DNA of 46,200 bases, from assembly GCA_035533095.1 (NCBI GenBank), contig DATLUM010000141.1, positions 1 to 46,200 on the forward strand, in the 5' to 3' direction. The translations under genes were made by a program, and so were the position numbers. The notes beneath the pieces are model-generated. The model was given only the letters and a program-made list of their open reading frames with translations, made no database searches and was not told the DNA's origin. Positions 23,331 through 32,299 of this stretch are shown here, piece after piece (within the stretch, counting starts at the first letter, position 1; each line of letters starts with the position of its first letter). This DNA comes from Acidimicrobiales bacterium (GTDB lineage Bacteria > Actinomycetota > Acidimicrobiia > Acidimicrobiales > Palsa-688).

Positions 23331-24409
23331 GCGACCCGGCGGGACCGCCGGCTTCGCGAAAGGTGGCGCCGCTGGTAGAGAAGCGGCTCGAGGATTTGCT
23401 TCGCCGCGAGACGAAGCGGTGGGCGCAGGTGGACGAGGAGCTGGCGGTCCCTCTGTCGGACCTCGCCTCGTCCGTACTGTCAGGGGGGAAAAGACTCCGC
23501 GCCGCGTTCTGCTACTGGGCTTTCGTCGGTGCGGGCGGCGACGCGGAGGACCCGAGGGTGGTCGACGCCGGCGCGGCCCTCGAAATGCTTCACAGCGCGG
23601 CTCTGCTGCACGACGACGTGATCGACGGATCGGACCGGCGCCGCGGGGTACCCACCGTTCACGTGGAGCACGCGCAAAGGCATAGGCGCATGGGTTGGAG
23701 CGGTGACGCCGCGAGGTTCGGCGCCGGCGTCGCCATCCTGACCGGAGACCTCGCCCTCGTGTACGGCGACCGGCTGCTGTCCGGCGCCCCGCGCGAGGCC
23801 GCTGACGTGTACGACGAGATGCGGCTCGAGGTCAACTTCGGCCAGTACCTCGACGTTCTCGGTGCTGCCGACAAGTCGGGCCTGGCGGGAGAGAAGGGGA
23901 TCGAACGGGCCCGCCGGATAATCCGGTACAAGACCGCGAAGTACACCGTCGAGCGACCCCTCCATCTCGGAGCAGCCATGGCGGCTCCCTCAGCTTTCGC
24001 GGAGCTGAAGGGGCCACTGTCGCGGTTCGGATTGCCCTTGGGGGAGGCGTTCCAGCTGCGTGACGACCTGCTGGGAGTCTTCGGCGACCCGGCCCGCACC
24101 GGAAAGCCCGTAGGCGAGGACCTCAGGGAAGGCAAGCCGACCATGCTCGCCAGCCTCGCGGCGGCACGAGCGGCGGGGCAGGATGCAGAGCTTTTCGCAT
24201 CACGGTTCGGCGCGCCCGATCTGGCACCGGGAGAGATCCGCCAGCTCCAGGACGTCATCGACTCCTCGGGAGCCCGTGCCGCCGTCGAAGGCGAAGTGGC
24301 CCGCCTGGCCCGCGAGGCCTCGTCGGCGCTGTCTCAACTGCCGTTCGAGGGCGAGGCTCTGGCCTCGCTGGGAGAGCTCGCCGAGTTCGTGGCGGGGCGC
24401 GACCAATGA
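23327..24409 (+). CDS. Polyprenyl diphosphate synthase (GGPP-type)
   Basis: This 360-residue all-trans isoprenyl synthase condenses isopentenyl diphosphate onto an allylic diphosphate. The first Asp-rich motif HDDVID is at 95-100 with the following SDRRRGVPT. The second is FQLRDDLLGVFGD (Asp246/Asp247). GGKRLRAA near residues 53-60 binds diphosphate. Chain length cannot be set safely; the residues before the first motif (MLHSAALL) contain no large aromatic block, so C20 or longer is plausible. The start overlaps the upstream stop by 4 nt, and its own stop overlaps the dxs start. Confidence 0.9.
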   Translation: MSDPAGPPASRKVAPLVEKRLEDLLRRETKRWAQVDEELAVPLSDLASSVLSGGKRLRAAFCYWAFVGAGGDAEDPRVVDAGAALEMLHSAALLHDDVIDGSDRRRGVPTVHVEHAQRHRRMGWSGDAARFGAGVAILTGDLALVYGDRLLSGAPREAADVYDEMRLEVNFGQYLDVLGAADKSGLAGEKGIERARRIIRYKTAKYTVERPLHLGAAMAAPSAFAELKGPLSRFGLPLGEAFQLRDDLLGVFGDPARTGKPVGEDLREGKPTMLASLAAARAAGQDAELFASRFGAPDLAPGEIRQLQDVIDSSGARAAVEGEVARLAREASSALSQLPFEGEALASLGELAEFVAGRDQ

Positions 24410-26346
24410 CAGGCGCAGTCCAGACCACTCCCGGGAGGGGGTACCCTCGGCAGGTGCTGCTGGAGTCGATCAACTCCCCGACGGACCTCGGCAAACTCGA
24501 CTACGAGGAGCTGAGCGCTCTCGCCGCCGAGATCCGGGCGTTCATCGTCAAGGCCGTTTCGGTCACAGGGGGACATCTCGGCTCCAACCTGGGGGCCGTG
24601 GAGCTCACCATCGCCCTTCACCGGGTGTTCTCGTCCCCGCGGGACAACCTCCTGTGGGACACCGGCCACCAGGCGTACGTGCACAAGATCCTCACCGGCA
24701 GGCGGGACATGTTCGCCAGCCTCCGCCAGGGGGGAGGGCTGTCCGGCTACCCGTCGAGGGCGGAATCCGTCCACGATTGGGTCGAGAACAGCCACGCCTC
24801 CACGATCCTCAGCTACGCCCACGGGATGGCCGCCGGCGTCGCTCGCAGCTCCAGCCCCGACAGGCGGGTCGTCGCCGTCATCGGCGACGGCTCGATGACC
24901 GGCGGGATGGCCTTCGAGGGTCTCAACAACCTCGGTCACAGCGGCAGCCGGGTCGTGGTCGTCCTCAATGACAACGGGCGCTCCTACGCGCCGACCATCT
25001 CCCGCCTGTCGGAGAGCCTCACCAAGCTGAGGCTGCACCCTGGCATCCGCTCGGTGCGGTCCAGGATCGAGGAGGGGCTTCGGGACCTACCGAGGGTGGG
25101 GAATCTCGCATACTCCAGCCTGCAAGGTCTCTACTCGGCAGTCAGGGAGATCATCGAGCCGCCGGCGTTCTTCGAAGCGCTCGGGGTCCGCTACGTCGGG
25201 CCGATCGACGGCCATGACATAGCCGGGATGGAACTGGCCCTCGCGCAGGCCGCTTCGTTCGACGGCCCCATCGTCGTGCATGTCCTCACCAACAAGGGCC
25301 GGGGCTACCCGCCCGCGGAAAACGACGACGAGAAGTGCCTACACGACGCGCCCGTCTTCGACCCCGTCGTCGGTCCGCCACAGGGCTGGTCCGCGCCGCG
25401 CGGCTACACGCAGGCGTTCAACGAGGCGATGCTGTCGATAGGAGAGCGCTACCCGAACGTGGTGGCCATCACCGCGGCGATGCCCGGGCCGACCGGGCTT
25501 CTCCCGTTCGCCGGAAGGTGGCCCGACCGCTTCTTCGACGTCGGGATCGCCGAGCAGACAGCCGTAACGTCCGCCGCGGGCATGGCGATGGCAGGCCTGC
25601 GCCCGGTCGTGGCCGTCTACTCGACCTTCTTAAGCCGGGCGTTCGATCAAGTGAACCTGGATGTAGGCCTGCACGGGCTCCCGGTGGTGTTCGCGCTCGA
25701 CCGCGCCGGCATAACAGGGCCGGACGGGCCCAGCCACCACGGGGTTCTCGACATTGCCCTGTGCCTGAAGGTGCCGGGCATGACGCTGTTCGCGCCTTCC
25801 TCCGCGCAAGAGGTCCCGGTGATGCTCGAAACCGCGCTGCAGCTGTCGGGCCCGGCATCCATCCGGTGGCCGCGCACGGCCGCCCGCCACGTCGCTGCCG
25901 ACCAGGTGGGCTCCGGGCTCCAGGCGCGACTGGTCCGCCGCGGGGACGCCGAGGCACCCGATTCGGTCTGCATACTCGCGGTCGGCAAGATGCTCGAGGC
26001 CGCCGAGGAGGCAGCCGAGCTCCTCGTAGTCGACGGTGTCGACGCCACTGTCTGGGACGTGCGTGTCCTCAGGCCGCTGGACCCGGCGATGCTCGCCGAC
26101 GCGGGACGCCACCGGCTCGTCGTGACCGTCGAGGACGGCGTCAGGACCGGGGGCGCCGGCTCGTACATCACCGACGCCATGGGCGACCTCTTCGAGACGA
26201 GAGCGACACCGCCGGTGCTCGTGCTGGGCATACCGGTCGCGTACATCCCGCACGGCGAGCCGGACCGGATCCTCGCCCAGCTCGGCCTGGATGGCGCGGG
26301 CATCGCGGCGGACATCGCCAAGGCCCTCCCCCGCCACGACTCCTAG
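24406..26346 (+). CDS. dxs: 1-deoxy-D-xylulose-5-phosphate synthase
   Basis: This 646-residue thiamine-diphosphate enzyme opens the MEP isoprenoid pathway from pyruvate and glyceraldehyde-3-phosphate. Signatures are GGHLGSNLGAVELTIALH, WDTGHQAYVHKILTGR, the ThDP/Mg motif GDGSMTGGMAFEGLNN...NDN, and the transketolase-like second half with DVGIAEQTAVTSAAGMA and DRAGITGPDGPSHHG. ATG at 24406 overlaps the synthase stop (ATGA). GTG at 24454, with GGGAGGGGG 14 nt upstream, is an alternative nearer the usual N-terminus. Having dxs in the prenyl synthase operon suggests flux control for a specific product. Confidence 0.94.
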   Translation: MTGAVQTTPGRGYPRQVLLESINSPTDLGKLDYEELSALAAEIRAFIVKAVSVTGGHLGSNLGAVELTIALHRVFSSPRDNLLWDTGHQAYVHKILTGRRDMFASLRQGGGLSGYPSRAESVHDWVENSHASTILSYAHGMAAGVARSSSPDRRVVAVIGDGSMTGGMAFEGLNNLGHSGSRVVVVLNDNGRSYAPTISRLSESLTKLRLHPGIRSVRSRIEEGLRDLPRVGNLAYSSLQGLYSAVREIIEPPAFFEALGVRYVGPIDGHDIAGMELALAQAASFDGPIVVHVLTNKGRGYPPAENDDEKCLHDAPVFDPVVGPPQGWSAPRGYTQAFNEAMLSIGERYPNVVAITAAMPGPTGLLPFAGRWPDRFFDVGIAEQTAVTSAAGMAMAGLRPVVAVYSTFLSRAFDQVNLDVGLHGLPVVFALDRAGITGPDGPSHHGVLDIALCLKVPGMTLFAPSSAQEVPVMLETALQLSGPASIRWPRTAARHVAADQVGSGLQARLVRRGDAEAPDSVCILAVGKMLEAAEEAAELLVVDGVDATVWDVRVLRPLDPAMLADAGRHRLVVTVEDGVRTGGAGSYITDAMGDLFETRATPPVLVLGIPVAYIPHGEPDRILAQLGLDGAGIAADIAKALPRHDS

Positions 26347-26357
26347 GGCGACGACCG

Positions 26358-27095
26358 GTGGATCACGAGGCGCTCCTAAGGGCAGTCGAGTCCGAGGGTT
26401 CGCGGTTCTTCGACGTGGCGGACACGGTGGATACGGACCGCAAGGTGCCCGCCTGTCCCGAGTGGACGGTAGAGGACCTCGTACGCCACCTCGGCGGTAT
26501 CCAACGTTGGGTCGCGGCGGTGGTTGAGGCCGGCGAGCCGGACAGCGGGATGTCGCCGCCGCAGGCTCCAGCCGGCACTGACGTGAGGGTGTGGGGGCGG
26601 GAGGGTTTCGAGGCGATGCTGAAGGCGTTCAGGGACAAGGGCCCTGACGCGCCCTGCTGGAACTTCCGGCCCGGTTCACCTCAGACCGCCGGCTGGTGGT
26701 ACCGCCGCCAGGCGCTGGAAGCCGCGGTCCACCGCCACGACATCGAAGCAGCCGCCGGTATCCCGGCCCGGCCCGTCGATCCCGCTCTGGCCGTGGAAGG
26801 CGTCGACGAGATGCTGTGCGACATGCTCCCGGCGCTCCGTCAACGCGGCGCAGCCGACGCGCTGCATGGGACCCTGCACCTGCACGCCACAGACGAAGAC
26901 GGCGAATGGTGGGTCGACTTCGACGCGGAGCCGGTGGCGGCAATCCGCGAGCACAAGAAGGCCGAGACTGCGCTGCGCGGACCTGCGTCCGGTCTCTTCC
27001 TCTGGCTATGGAACCGCCAGAAGATCTCCGAGGACTCGTTCGAGGTGTTCGGATCCGAGGAAATCCTGGCGGCCTGGGGGAAAGTCAGGATCTGA
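26358..27095 (+). CDS. Mycothiol-dependent maleylpyruvate isomerase family protein
   Basis: 245 residues. The N-terminal DinB-like four-helix domain has the typical CPEWTVEDLVRHLGGIQRWV and the later WWYRRQALEAAVHRHDIE, where His residues bind the metal. The C-terminal MDMPI_C-like domain has LHLHATDEDGEWWVDF. Members are metal- and mycothiol-dependent transferases or isomerases; mycothiol is confined to actinobacteria. GTG start at 26358, 12 nt after the dxs stop, so possibly read with that operon. The substrate is unknown. It overlaps the convergent SRAP gene by 11 nt. Confidence 0.85.
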   Translation: MDHEALLRAVESEGSRFFDVADTVDTDRKVPACPEWTVEDLVRHLGGIQRWVAAVVEAGEPDSGMSPPQAPAGTDVRVWGREGFEAMLKAFRDKGPDAPCWNFRPGSPQTAGWWYRRQALEAAVHRHDIEAAAGIPARPVDPALAVEGVDEMLCDMLPALRQRGAADALHGTLHLHATDEDGEWWVDFDAEPVAAIREHKKAETALRGPASGLFLWLWNRQKISEDSFEVFGSEEILAAWGKVRI

Positions 27096-27801
27096 CACCG
27101 GGGGGCGGATCGAGCGGTTCTAGGAGGTCCGGGCCGTCGTTGCGCACGTTGTTGACCCTGCTGCTCACGGGGAACAGCTCAAACCAATCGGACGGCGCCG
27201 GGACCAGCAACGCCTTGGCCTCATCCGCTTCTGTCGACGGGTCGAGCCAGCGCTGCCAGGACTCGCGCCCGAGCACCACCGGCATGCGATCGTGGACCGG
27301 CGACATGAGGTCGTTGGCCTCGGTAGTGATGATGACGCAGGTCTTCAGCGGTGGCGAGTCCGGATCCGAACGGTCGCGCCACACCTCCCAGAGACCTGCG
27401 AGCGCCATCGGCTCACCGTCCAGGCGGTGGACCGCATAAGGGAGCTTCCCTGCAGGCTTGCCGTCCGCGTTCGCCCGCCGCTGCCATTCGTAGAAATAGT
27501 CGGCGGGGATGATGCAGCGTCGCCTCGCCAGTGCGGCCCTGTAAGCCGGCTTGGTGTCGATCCCCTCGGCTCGCGCATTGATCATCCGGTTTCCGATGGC
27601 GGGGTCCTTTGCCCAAGACGGCACGAGGCCCCAACGGAACGTACCCAGCGCCCGGTGGCCCTCGCGTACGGCAACCGCGTACACATCGAGCGTGGGCGCG
27701 ACGTTGTAGCGGGCTGGTAGCGGTTCGGCTCTCACCTCTTCAGCATCGAAGATCGCGGCGAGATCCTTCATCGTCGAGGTCGACGTGTAGCGGCCGCACA
27801 T
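27085..27801 (-). CDS. SRAP-domain abasic-site protein (YedK/HMCES family)
   Basis: 238 residues. Starts MCGRYTS, so Cys2 becomes the N-terminal catalytic residue that forms a covalent link to abasic sites in single-stranded DNA. Other family motifs are RYNVAPT, RWGLVPSWAKD, INARAEGIDTKPAYR, RRCIIPADYFYEWQ, and MSPVHDRMPVVL with the conserved His. Length and motif order are normal. The ATG at 27801 is fixed by the need for Cys2. The upstream part of the open frame is antisense to other genes. Confidence 0.95.
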   Translation of the reverse strand: MCGRYTSTSTMKDLAAIFDAEEVRAEPLPARYNVAPTLDVYAVAVREGHRALGTFRWGLVPSWAKDPAIGNRMINARAEGIDTKPAYRAALARRRCIIPADYFYEWQRRANADGKPAGKLPYAVHRLDGEPMALAGLWEVWRDRSDPDSPPLKTCVIITTEANDLMSPVHDRMPVVLGRESWQRWLDPSTEADEAKALLVPAPSDWFELFPVSSRVNNVRNDGPDLLEPLDPPPGVRS

Positions 27802-27821
27802 GCCCGGTGATGCTGCCAGGC

Positions 27822-29033
27822 TCAGCGACCGAACAGGGCGATGCAGTCGCGGCTGCTCGCGGTGAGGTAGTGATAGGGCGACGGCTCCATGTTGACGAGG
27901 AGCTTCGTCACGGTGAGATCCGCCGCAGGCATCCCCGGCGGGGCGGACGAGTACGTGAAAAAGTCGACCCACGCAGTGTTGATGTCCAGCTCCATGGCGC
28001 GCACCGCGCCCGCTCGTGACAAGAGATCCGCAAGGGTGGCGACGCTGAGACCGGGACCGGCCGCGTACACCAGCGCTCCGCCGGGTGTAACGCCTATCCC
28101 TGATCTCCAGACCATCACCTTGTTCGAGACCGTGAAGCCCCACTGGACGGGGTTGTTGTCCTGTACGCCTGGCACCGGCTGCCCTCCGTCGACGATCAGG
28201 TCGAGGTTCTGGCGGGCGAACACGATGTCCGGGCTCATGGTGACGTCGCGGCCCCACTCGCCGACATCGAGATTCCCGTTGCTGTCGATCCACATCGTCG
28301 CGGCGCCGGCGCGCAGCGGGCGCACGTACCGACCGTGGTCGTAGTAGCCGCCTCGAGAGTCCTGCATCTTGAAGCCTGAGTTGAATGCTGCGAGCAGGTC
28401 CGGCCGTACCGCGTCGGGGATCGGAAGCTGGTTCGTCCAGCCGGATCCGCCTGGCTCAGCAGCTCCGGCGTAGCCGACCGCGTTGACCAGCTTCGGGTCG
28501 ATCCACGCCAGCGCGGCCACGAGACTGGTGTGCACGCCGTCCGGCCTGAGGTAGGTGGCGTACATCGCCGGGATCCCCTTGACCGGAGTGCCGAGCGGCC
28601 GCCATAGGCCCTCGCCAGGCAAGGCGTCCGCCACGTAGGGCCTCACCGGCGAAGGCGGTGGTAGGAACACCACCCTGGGTGGGGCGGCGAAATCGCCACG
28701 AGATTGGCGACCTGCGCTCACCTGGGCTCGCAGCACCCGGCTCGGGGTTCCCCCCTTCTTGGGTTGGTGGTGGCTGTACCAGTAGTTCTCGACGTCGTTG
28801 ACGAGCCAGCGGAAATGGTGGCCTCGCAGCCACTCGACCGACCTGATGCTGAGGGCGTCCGTACCCGGCCCGGTCAGGGCCCGGGTGTAGGAATAGGCCA
28901 CCGGGCTGAGCAGCGCGACGACCACGGTGAGCGCGATCCACCTCTTTCGCCGGTACCAAGGGCGCCGCGACGGCGATCCGGCCCCGGGCGCGTCGGAAGC
29001 TGGACGAGCGGGAGCGCGAGGGTCAGTGAGCAT
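27822..29033 (-). CDS. Exported phosphodiester-glycosidase (NAGPA) family protein
   Basis: About 403 residues. A short basic N-terminus leads to a signal anchor (RWIALTVVVALLSPVAYSY). The C-terminal half holds the NAGPA-type pattern: AAFNSGFKMQDSRGGYY, IVDGGQPVPG, and VRAMELDINTAWVDF. Relatives cleave phosphodiester-linked sugars and are linked with exopolysaccharide and teichoic-acid-type polymers. ATG at 29033 (MLTDPRAP) is preferred over GTG 29054. It is divergent from the multi-span membrane protein at 29132, a hint of a shared envelope job. Confidence 0.78.
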   Translation of the reverse strand: MLTDPRAPARPASDAPGAGSPSRRPWYRRKRWIALTVVVALLSPVAYSYTRALTGPGTDALSIRSVEWLRGHHFRWLVNDVENYWYSHHQPKKGGTPSRVLRAQVSAGRQSRGDFAAPPRVVFLPPPSPVRPYVADALPGEGLWRPLGTPVKGIPAMYATYLRPDGVHTSLVAALAWIDPKLVNAVGYAGAAEPGGSGWTNQLPIPDAVRPDLLAAFNSGFKMQDSRGGYYDHGRYVRPLRAGAATMWIDSNGNLDVGEWGRDVTMSPDIVFARQNLDLIVDGGQPVPGVQDNNPVQWGFTVSNKVMVWRSGIGVTPGGALVYAAGPGLSVATLADLLSRAGAVRAMELDINTAWVDFFTYSSAPPGMPAADLTVTKLLVNMEPSPYHYLTASSRDCIALFGR

Positions 29034-29131
29034 GCGTGGCGCAACGGGGGGCAACCGACGGTATCAACGGACGTACGCGCCCGGGCCGCGGCCCGCCCCG
29101 GCGGGTAGAATTCCCGGCACCCCGATCAATC

Positions 29132-30823
29132 ATGGCCCTCACCTACCCAACTCACGCGCCGGCGAGTCCCGGACCGAGAAGCCGGATCTGGTGGCAGGAG
29201 CAAGCCCTGGCGCTCGCGCCGGCGGTGCTGACACTCCTGCTGGCCACCTCCGTATGGCTGCTCGGCTGGCGTGGCGTCGACCAGGCCGCACAGCTTTACC
29301 GGGTGACCATGTTCCGTACGCACGGGCTGATGATCTGGGACGCGGGGTGGTACGGGGGCAACTTCCCGCTCGGCTACAGCGTGCTGTTCCCGCCGCTGGC
29401 GTCGTTGCTCGGAATCCAGGTCGTGGCCGTGGCGTCGGCCGCCATCGCCACCCTCGCATTCGACCGGGTCATCCGGGCGCATTTCGGTTCGAGACCCCTC
29501 GGTACCTGGTACTTCGCGGTGTCGACGGTCCTGCCGGTGATGATCGGCCAGCTCCCGTTCCTCGCCGGCGAGGCCGCCGGCCTGGTCGCTCTGATCGCTC
29601 TCCAAAAAGGGCAACGGCGGACCGCTGTCGCTCTCGGCGTGGTCGCTGCGCTCTTCTCCCCGCTGGCCGCCGCGTTCCTCGCGATGGCCTGCCTGGCATG
29701 GGCGGCGCGCGGCAGCTCGCGGCGCGGATGGATCATCGCGACCGCCGCTGTGAGCCTCGGCGTGATCTTCGCGTTGGGTGCTCTGTTCCCCGGAGACGGG
29801 CCGTTCCCGTTCCCGTGGCAGGGACTTGTCGTGACCGAGCTGCTCTGCTTCACCGCGCTGACCCCCTTCGTCCGCACCACACCCGCCGTGCGTCTCGGCG
29901 CGCTCATCTACGCGGCGGCCTCCTTTTTCTCCTTCGTCGTCCCGAACCCTCTGGGCGGCAACGCCCCCCGGCTAGCCGGAGCCATCGGCGTCCCCCTGCT
30001 CGCCTGCTTCTTGACGGCCAACGGGCCCGCTGTAGCGCGCTTCAGCCCGTCCAAGCTCACGGAGAGGATCCTCCGCGGCCGGCGAGTGGAGTTCGGCCCC
30101 CGCCTACGCCTCCTCGCGGTCGCGATCGTCCTGCCTTTCGCCGTGTGGCAGTGGGCACCCGGCCAGAAGATCGTCACTTCCCCAGCAGCGTCGCCCTCCG
30201 TGAGCGAATCCTTCTACCAACCGCTCATCAGCGAGATCCACACGCTCACCCCGGGACCCGTGCGCGTCGAGATCCCGCCGACGCTGGAGCACTGGGAATC
30301 CGCATACGTTGCGCCGTACATCTCCCTCGCGCGCGGCTGGGAACGCCAGCTGGACATCGCTGACAACCCGCTCTTCTACACGCAGGGCGCCCTTACCCCA
30401 GCGTCCTACGAAGCGTGGCTCGACAACGAGGGTGTCAGCTACGTCGCCCTCCCGAACGCACAGCTCGACTACGCAGCGCAAGCCGAGGGGAGGTTGCTGG
30501 AGTCGGGACAGATCGGATCGTTGGTGCCGGTCTGGGGGACCGCACACTGGCAGCTCTGGCGCGTCAACGGCAGCCCGGGTCTCGTCACAGGATCAGCGGT
30601 TCTCACGACTCTCGAACCCGACCACCTCGTGCTCGAGGTCCAGAAGCCCGGACCGTTGACGGTCCGCGTGCGTTACACCGCGTTCTGGTCGATCACCACC
30701 GGAGCCGGGTGCGTGGGGCCCGCGCCCGGCGGTTGGACGAGTGTTCAAGCCTCCCTGGCCGGCCCGCTGGCGCTGTCCGCTTCGCTGCGCGGCAACCCGG
30801 CGACCACGTGCGCCACGCCTTAG
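29132..30823 (+). CDS. Multi-span membrane protein, possibly a GT-C-like glycosyltransferase
   Basis: 563 residues from ATG 29132. About ten hydrophobic segments fill the first two thirds, then a roughly 200-residue soluble C-terminal region follows. The loop WDAGWYGGNFPLGYSVLFP has Asp and aromatic residues at the place where GT-C enzymes hold their catalytic loop. The soluble part (LEHWESAYVAPYISLARGWERQLDI) resembles the periplasmic part of large actinobacterial membrane glycosyltransferases. No firm family. Divergent from the phosphodiester-glycosidase gene. Confidence 0.6.
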   Translation: MALTYPTHAPASPGPRSRIWWQEQALALAPAVLTLLLATSVWLLGWRGVDQAAQLYRVTMFRTHGLMIWDAGWYGGNFPLGYSVLFPPLASLLGIQVVAVASAAIATLAFDRVIRAHFGSRPLGTWYFAVSTVLPVMIGQLPFLAGEAAGLVALIALQKGQRRTAVALGVVAALFSPLAAAFLAMACLAWAARGSSRRGWIIATAAVSLGVIFALGALFPGDGPFPFPWQGLVVTELLCFTALTPFVRTTPAVRLGALIYAAASFFSFVVPNPLGGNAPRLAGAIGVPLLACFLTANGPAVARFSPSKLTERILRGRRVEFGPRLRLLAVAIVLPFAVWQWAPGQKIVTSPAASPSVSESFYQPLISEIHTLTPGPVRVEIPPTLEHWESAYVAPYISLARGWERQLDIADNPLFYTQGALTPASYEAWLDNEGVSYVALPNAQLDYAAQAEGRLLESGQIGSLVPVWGTAHWQLWRVNGSPGLVTGSAVLTTLEPDHLVLEVQKPGPLTVRVRYTAFWSITTGAGCVGPAPGGWTSVQASLAGPLALSASLRGNPATTCATP

Positions 30824-30853
30824 CGCACGGTTGTTTGGAGGTCGCCTCCGGGG

Positions 30854-32299
30854 TCACAGCGCGCTGACGAAACCCAGCTGCGCTTCCGGGGCGGGAACGC
30901 GAGACACCGGGATCCGCACGGTGAAGACAGCGCCCGAGCGACCGGGGCCGGCGTCGCCCACGTTCACGCTTCCCTCGAACGCCTTGCACAAGTCGGCGAC
31001 GATGGCCAGCCCCAAGCCGAAACCGCCTTGCACGCGGTCGCGGGCCTCGTCGAGGCGGACAAAGCGTTCGAAGATCCGTCCCCGCTCGTTCGCGGGCACC
31101 CCGGGGCCGTCGTCGCGCACTTCGAGAACCGCGAAAGAGCCGTCGACGGCCACCTTCACGTCGACGCTGGTTTGCGCGTAACGGCAGGCGTTATAGACGA
31201 GATTCCCGACCAGGCGCTCGAGGTAGACGGCGGGCATTCGTACGTTCACCGGCACGGAATGCAAAGTGATGCGCGGCCCACCGGCGCGCGCTGATTCGGC
31301 CGACGCGGCCGACACGACGGCCTCTGCCACCGCCGAAAGATCGGTTGCGGTGGAGGCTGCCTCTGCGGCGATTCCTCCCTCGTCGGAACGGGCGAGGATG
31401 AGCAGTGATTCGACCAGGTGGGCCATCCTCTCGTCCTGGGCCAGGACTTCCGAGGCGACCTTGCTCCATTCGGCGCGGTCGGGATGGTGCAGAGCGACCT
31501 CGATCTCGGTGCGGATGTTCGCTATCGGCGAACGCAACTCGTGGGAAGCGTCGGAGACGAAGCGGCGCTCTCGTTTCGCCGAGGATTCGAGGCGTTCGAG
31601 CATCGAGTTGAGGGTCCGCGCCAGCCGACCGACCTCGTCGTCGGTGGCGGGCTCGGGAACGCGGTGGGCACCCGACACAGCGGCCACCTCCGCCACCTCC
31701 GCACGAAGCGCCTCGATCGGGCGCAGCGCGCGGCCGACGATGAGCCAGCAGATGAGGCCGACCACGACTAGCAGCGCCGGCATGCCGATCTCCATGAGCC
31801 GCTGGATGTAGACCAGGCTCTTGTCGTACTGGTCGAGCGACGTGACGACGACCACGTAACCCCGGACTTTTCCGGAGCTCACCGGAATCGACACGACGTG
31901 CACGTCGCGGGCCTGGCCGGCGAGAATGTAGTCGTTGGTCTGGACCTGGGGGTCGCCGGGGAGCCACAGCGGCGGCTTGCTCCGCAGGGGGCGGCTGGCG
32001 GCAACCACCCTCCCGAAATGGAGCACCTGCACCAAGCCTGACTCGAGGGTCTGCGACGCTGGAAGTTGGAAGGGCGGAGCCAGCTCGGGGTTCATGGCGA
32101 CGACGACCCGCGCCTGCTCCTCTGCGGTCGCGAGAAGGACGTGCTGGCGTTCCCGCGTGAGGCTGACCTCGATGATGCCGGCGGACACCGCAAGGGCACA
32201 GCCCACCGCGAGCACCGCGGTGAACGTCACGCGCACACGTACGGTCCCGAACAGGCCGCGCGCCCTAGAGACCAAACGCTTGACCAATCTGGCATTCAT
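30854..32299 (-). CDS. Sensor histidine kinase
   Basis: 481 residues. Span 1 is about 25-46, an extracytoplasmic sensor of about 120 residues follows, and span 2 is about 172-189. A HAMP linker (RALRPIEALRAEV...VPEPATDDEVGRLARTLN) comes next. The dimerisation helix has FVSDASHELRSPIANIR with His253. The ATPase domain has the N box NLVYNA (366-371), DDGPGVP (396-402), and GFGLGLAIV. Its ATG overlaps the response regulator stop as ATGA. The signal is unknown; the sensor domain shows no Cys pair or heme motif. Confidence 0.93.
   Translation of the reverse strand: MNARLVKRLVSRARGLFGTVRVRVTFTAVLAVGCALAVSAGIIEVSLTRERQHVLLATAEEQARVVVAMNPELAPPFQLPASQTLESGLVQVLHFGRVVAASRPLRSKPPLWLPGDPQVQTNDYILAGQARDVHVVSIPVSSGKVRGYVVVVTSLDQYDKSLVYIQRLMEIGMPALLVVVGLICWLIVGRALRPIEALRAEVAEVAAVSGAHRVPEPATDDEVGRLARTLNSMLERLESSAKRERRFVSDASHELRSPIANIRTEIEVALHHPDRAEWSKVASEVLAQDERMAHLVESLLILARSDEGGIAAEAASTATDLSAVAEAVVSAASAESARAGGPRITLHSVPVNVRMPAVYLERLVGNLVYNACRYAQTSVDVKVAVDGSFAVLEVRDDGPGVPANERGRIFERFVRLDEARDRVQGGFGLGLAIVADLCKAFEGSVNVGDAGPGRSGAVFTVRIPVSRVPAPEAQLGFVSAL

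Noticed and set aside
25335-26357. N-terminal extension of the mycothiol-dependent enzyme
   Set aside because: Out-of-frame shadow of dxs, Arg/Pro-rich; the DinB-like domain starts at GTG 26358.
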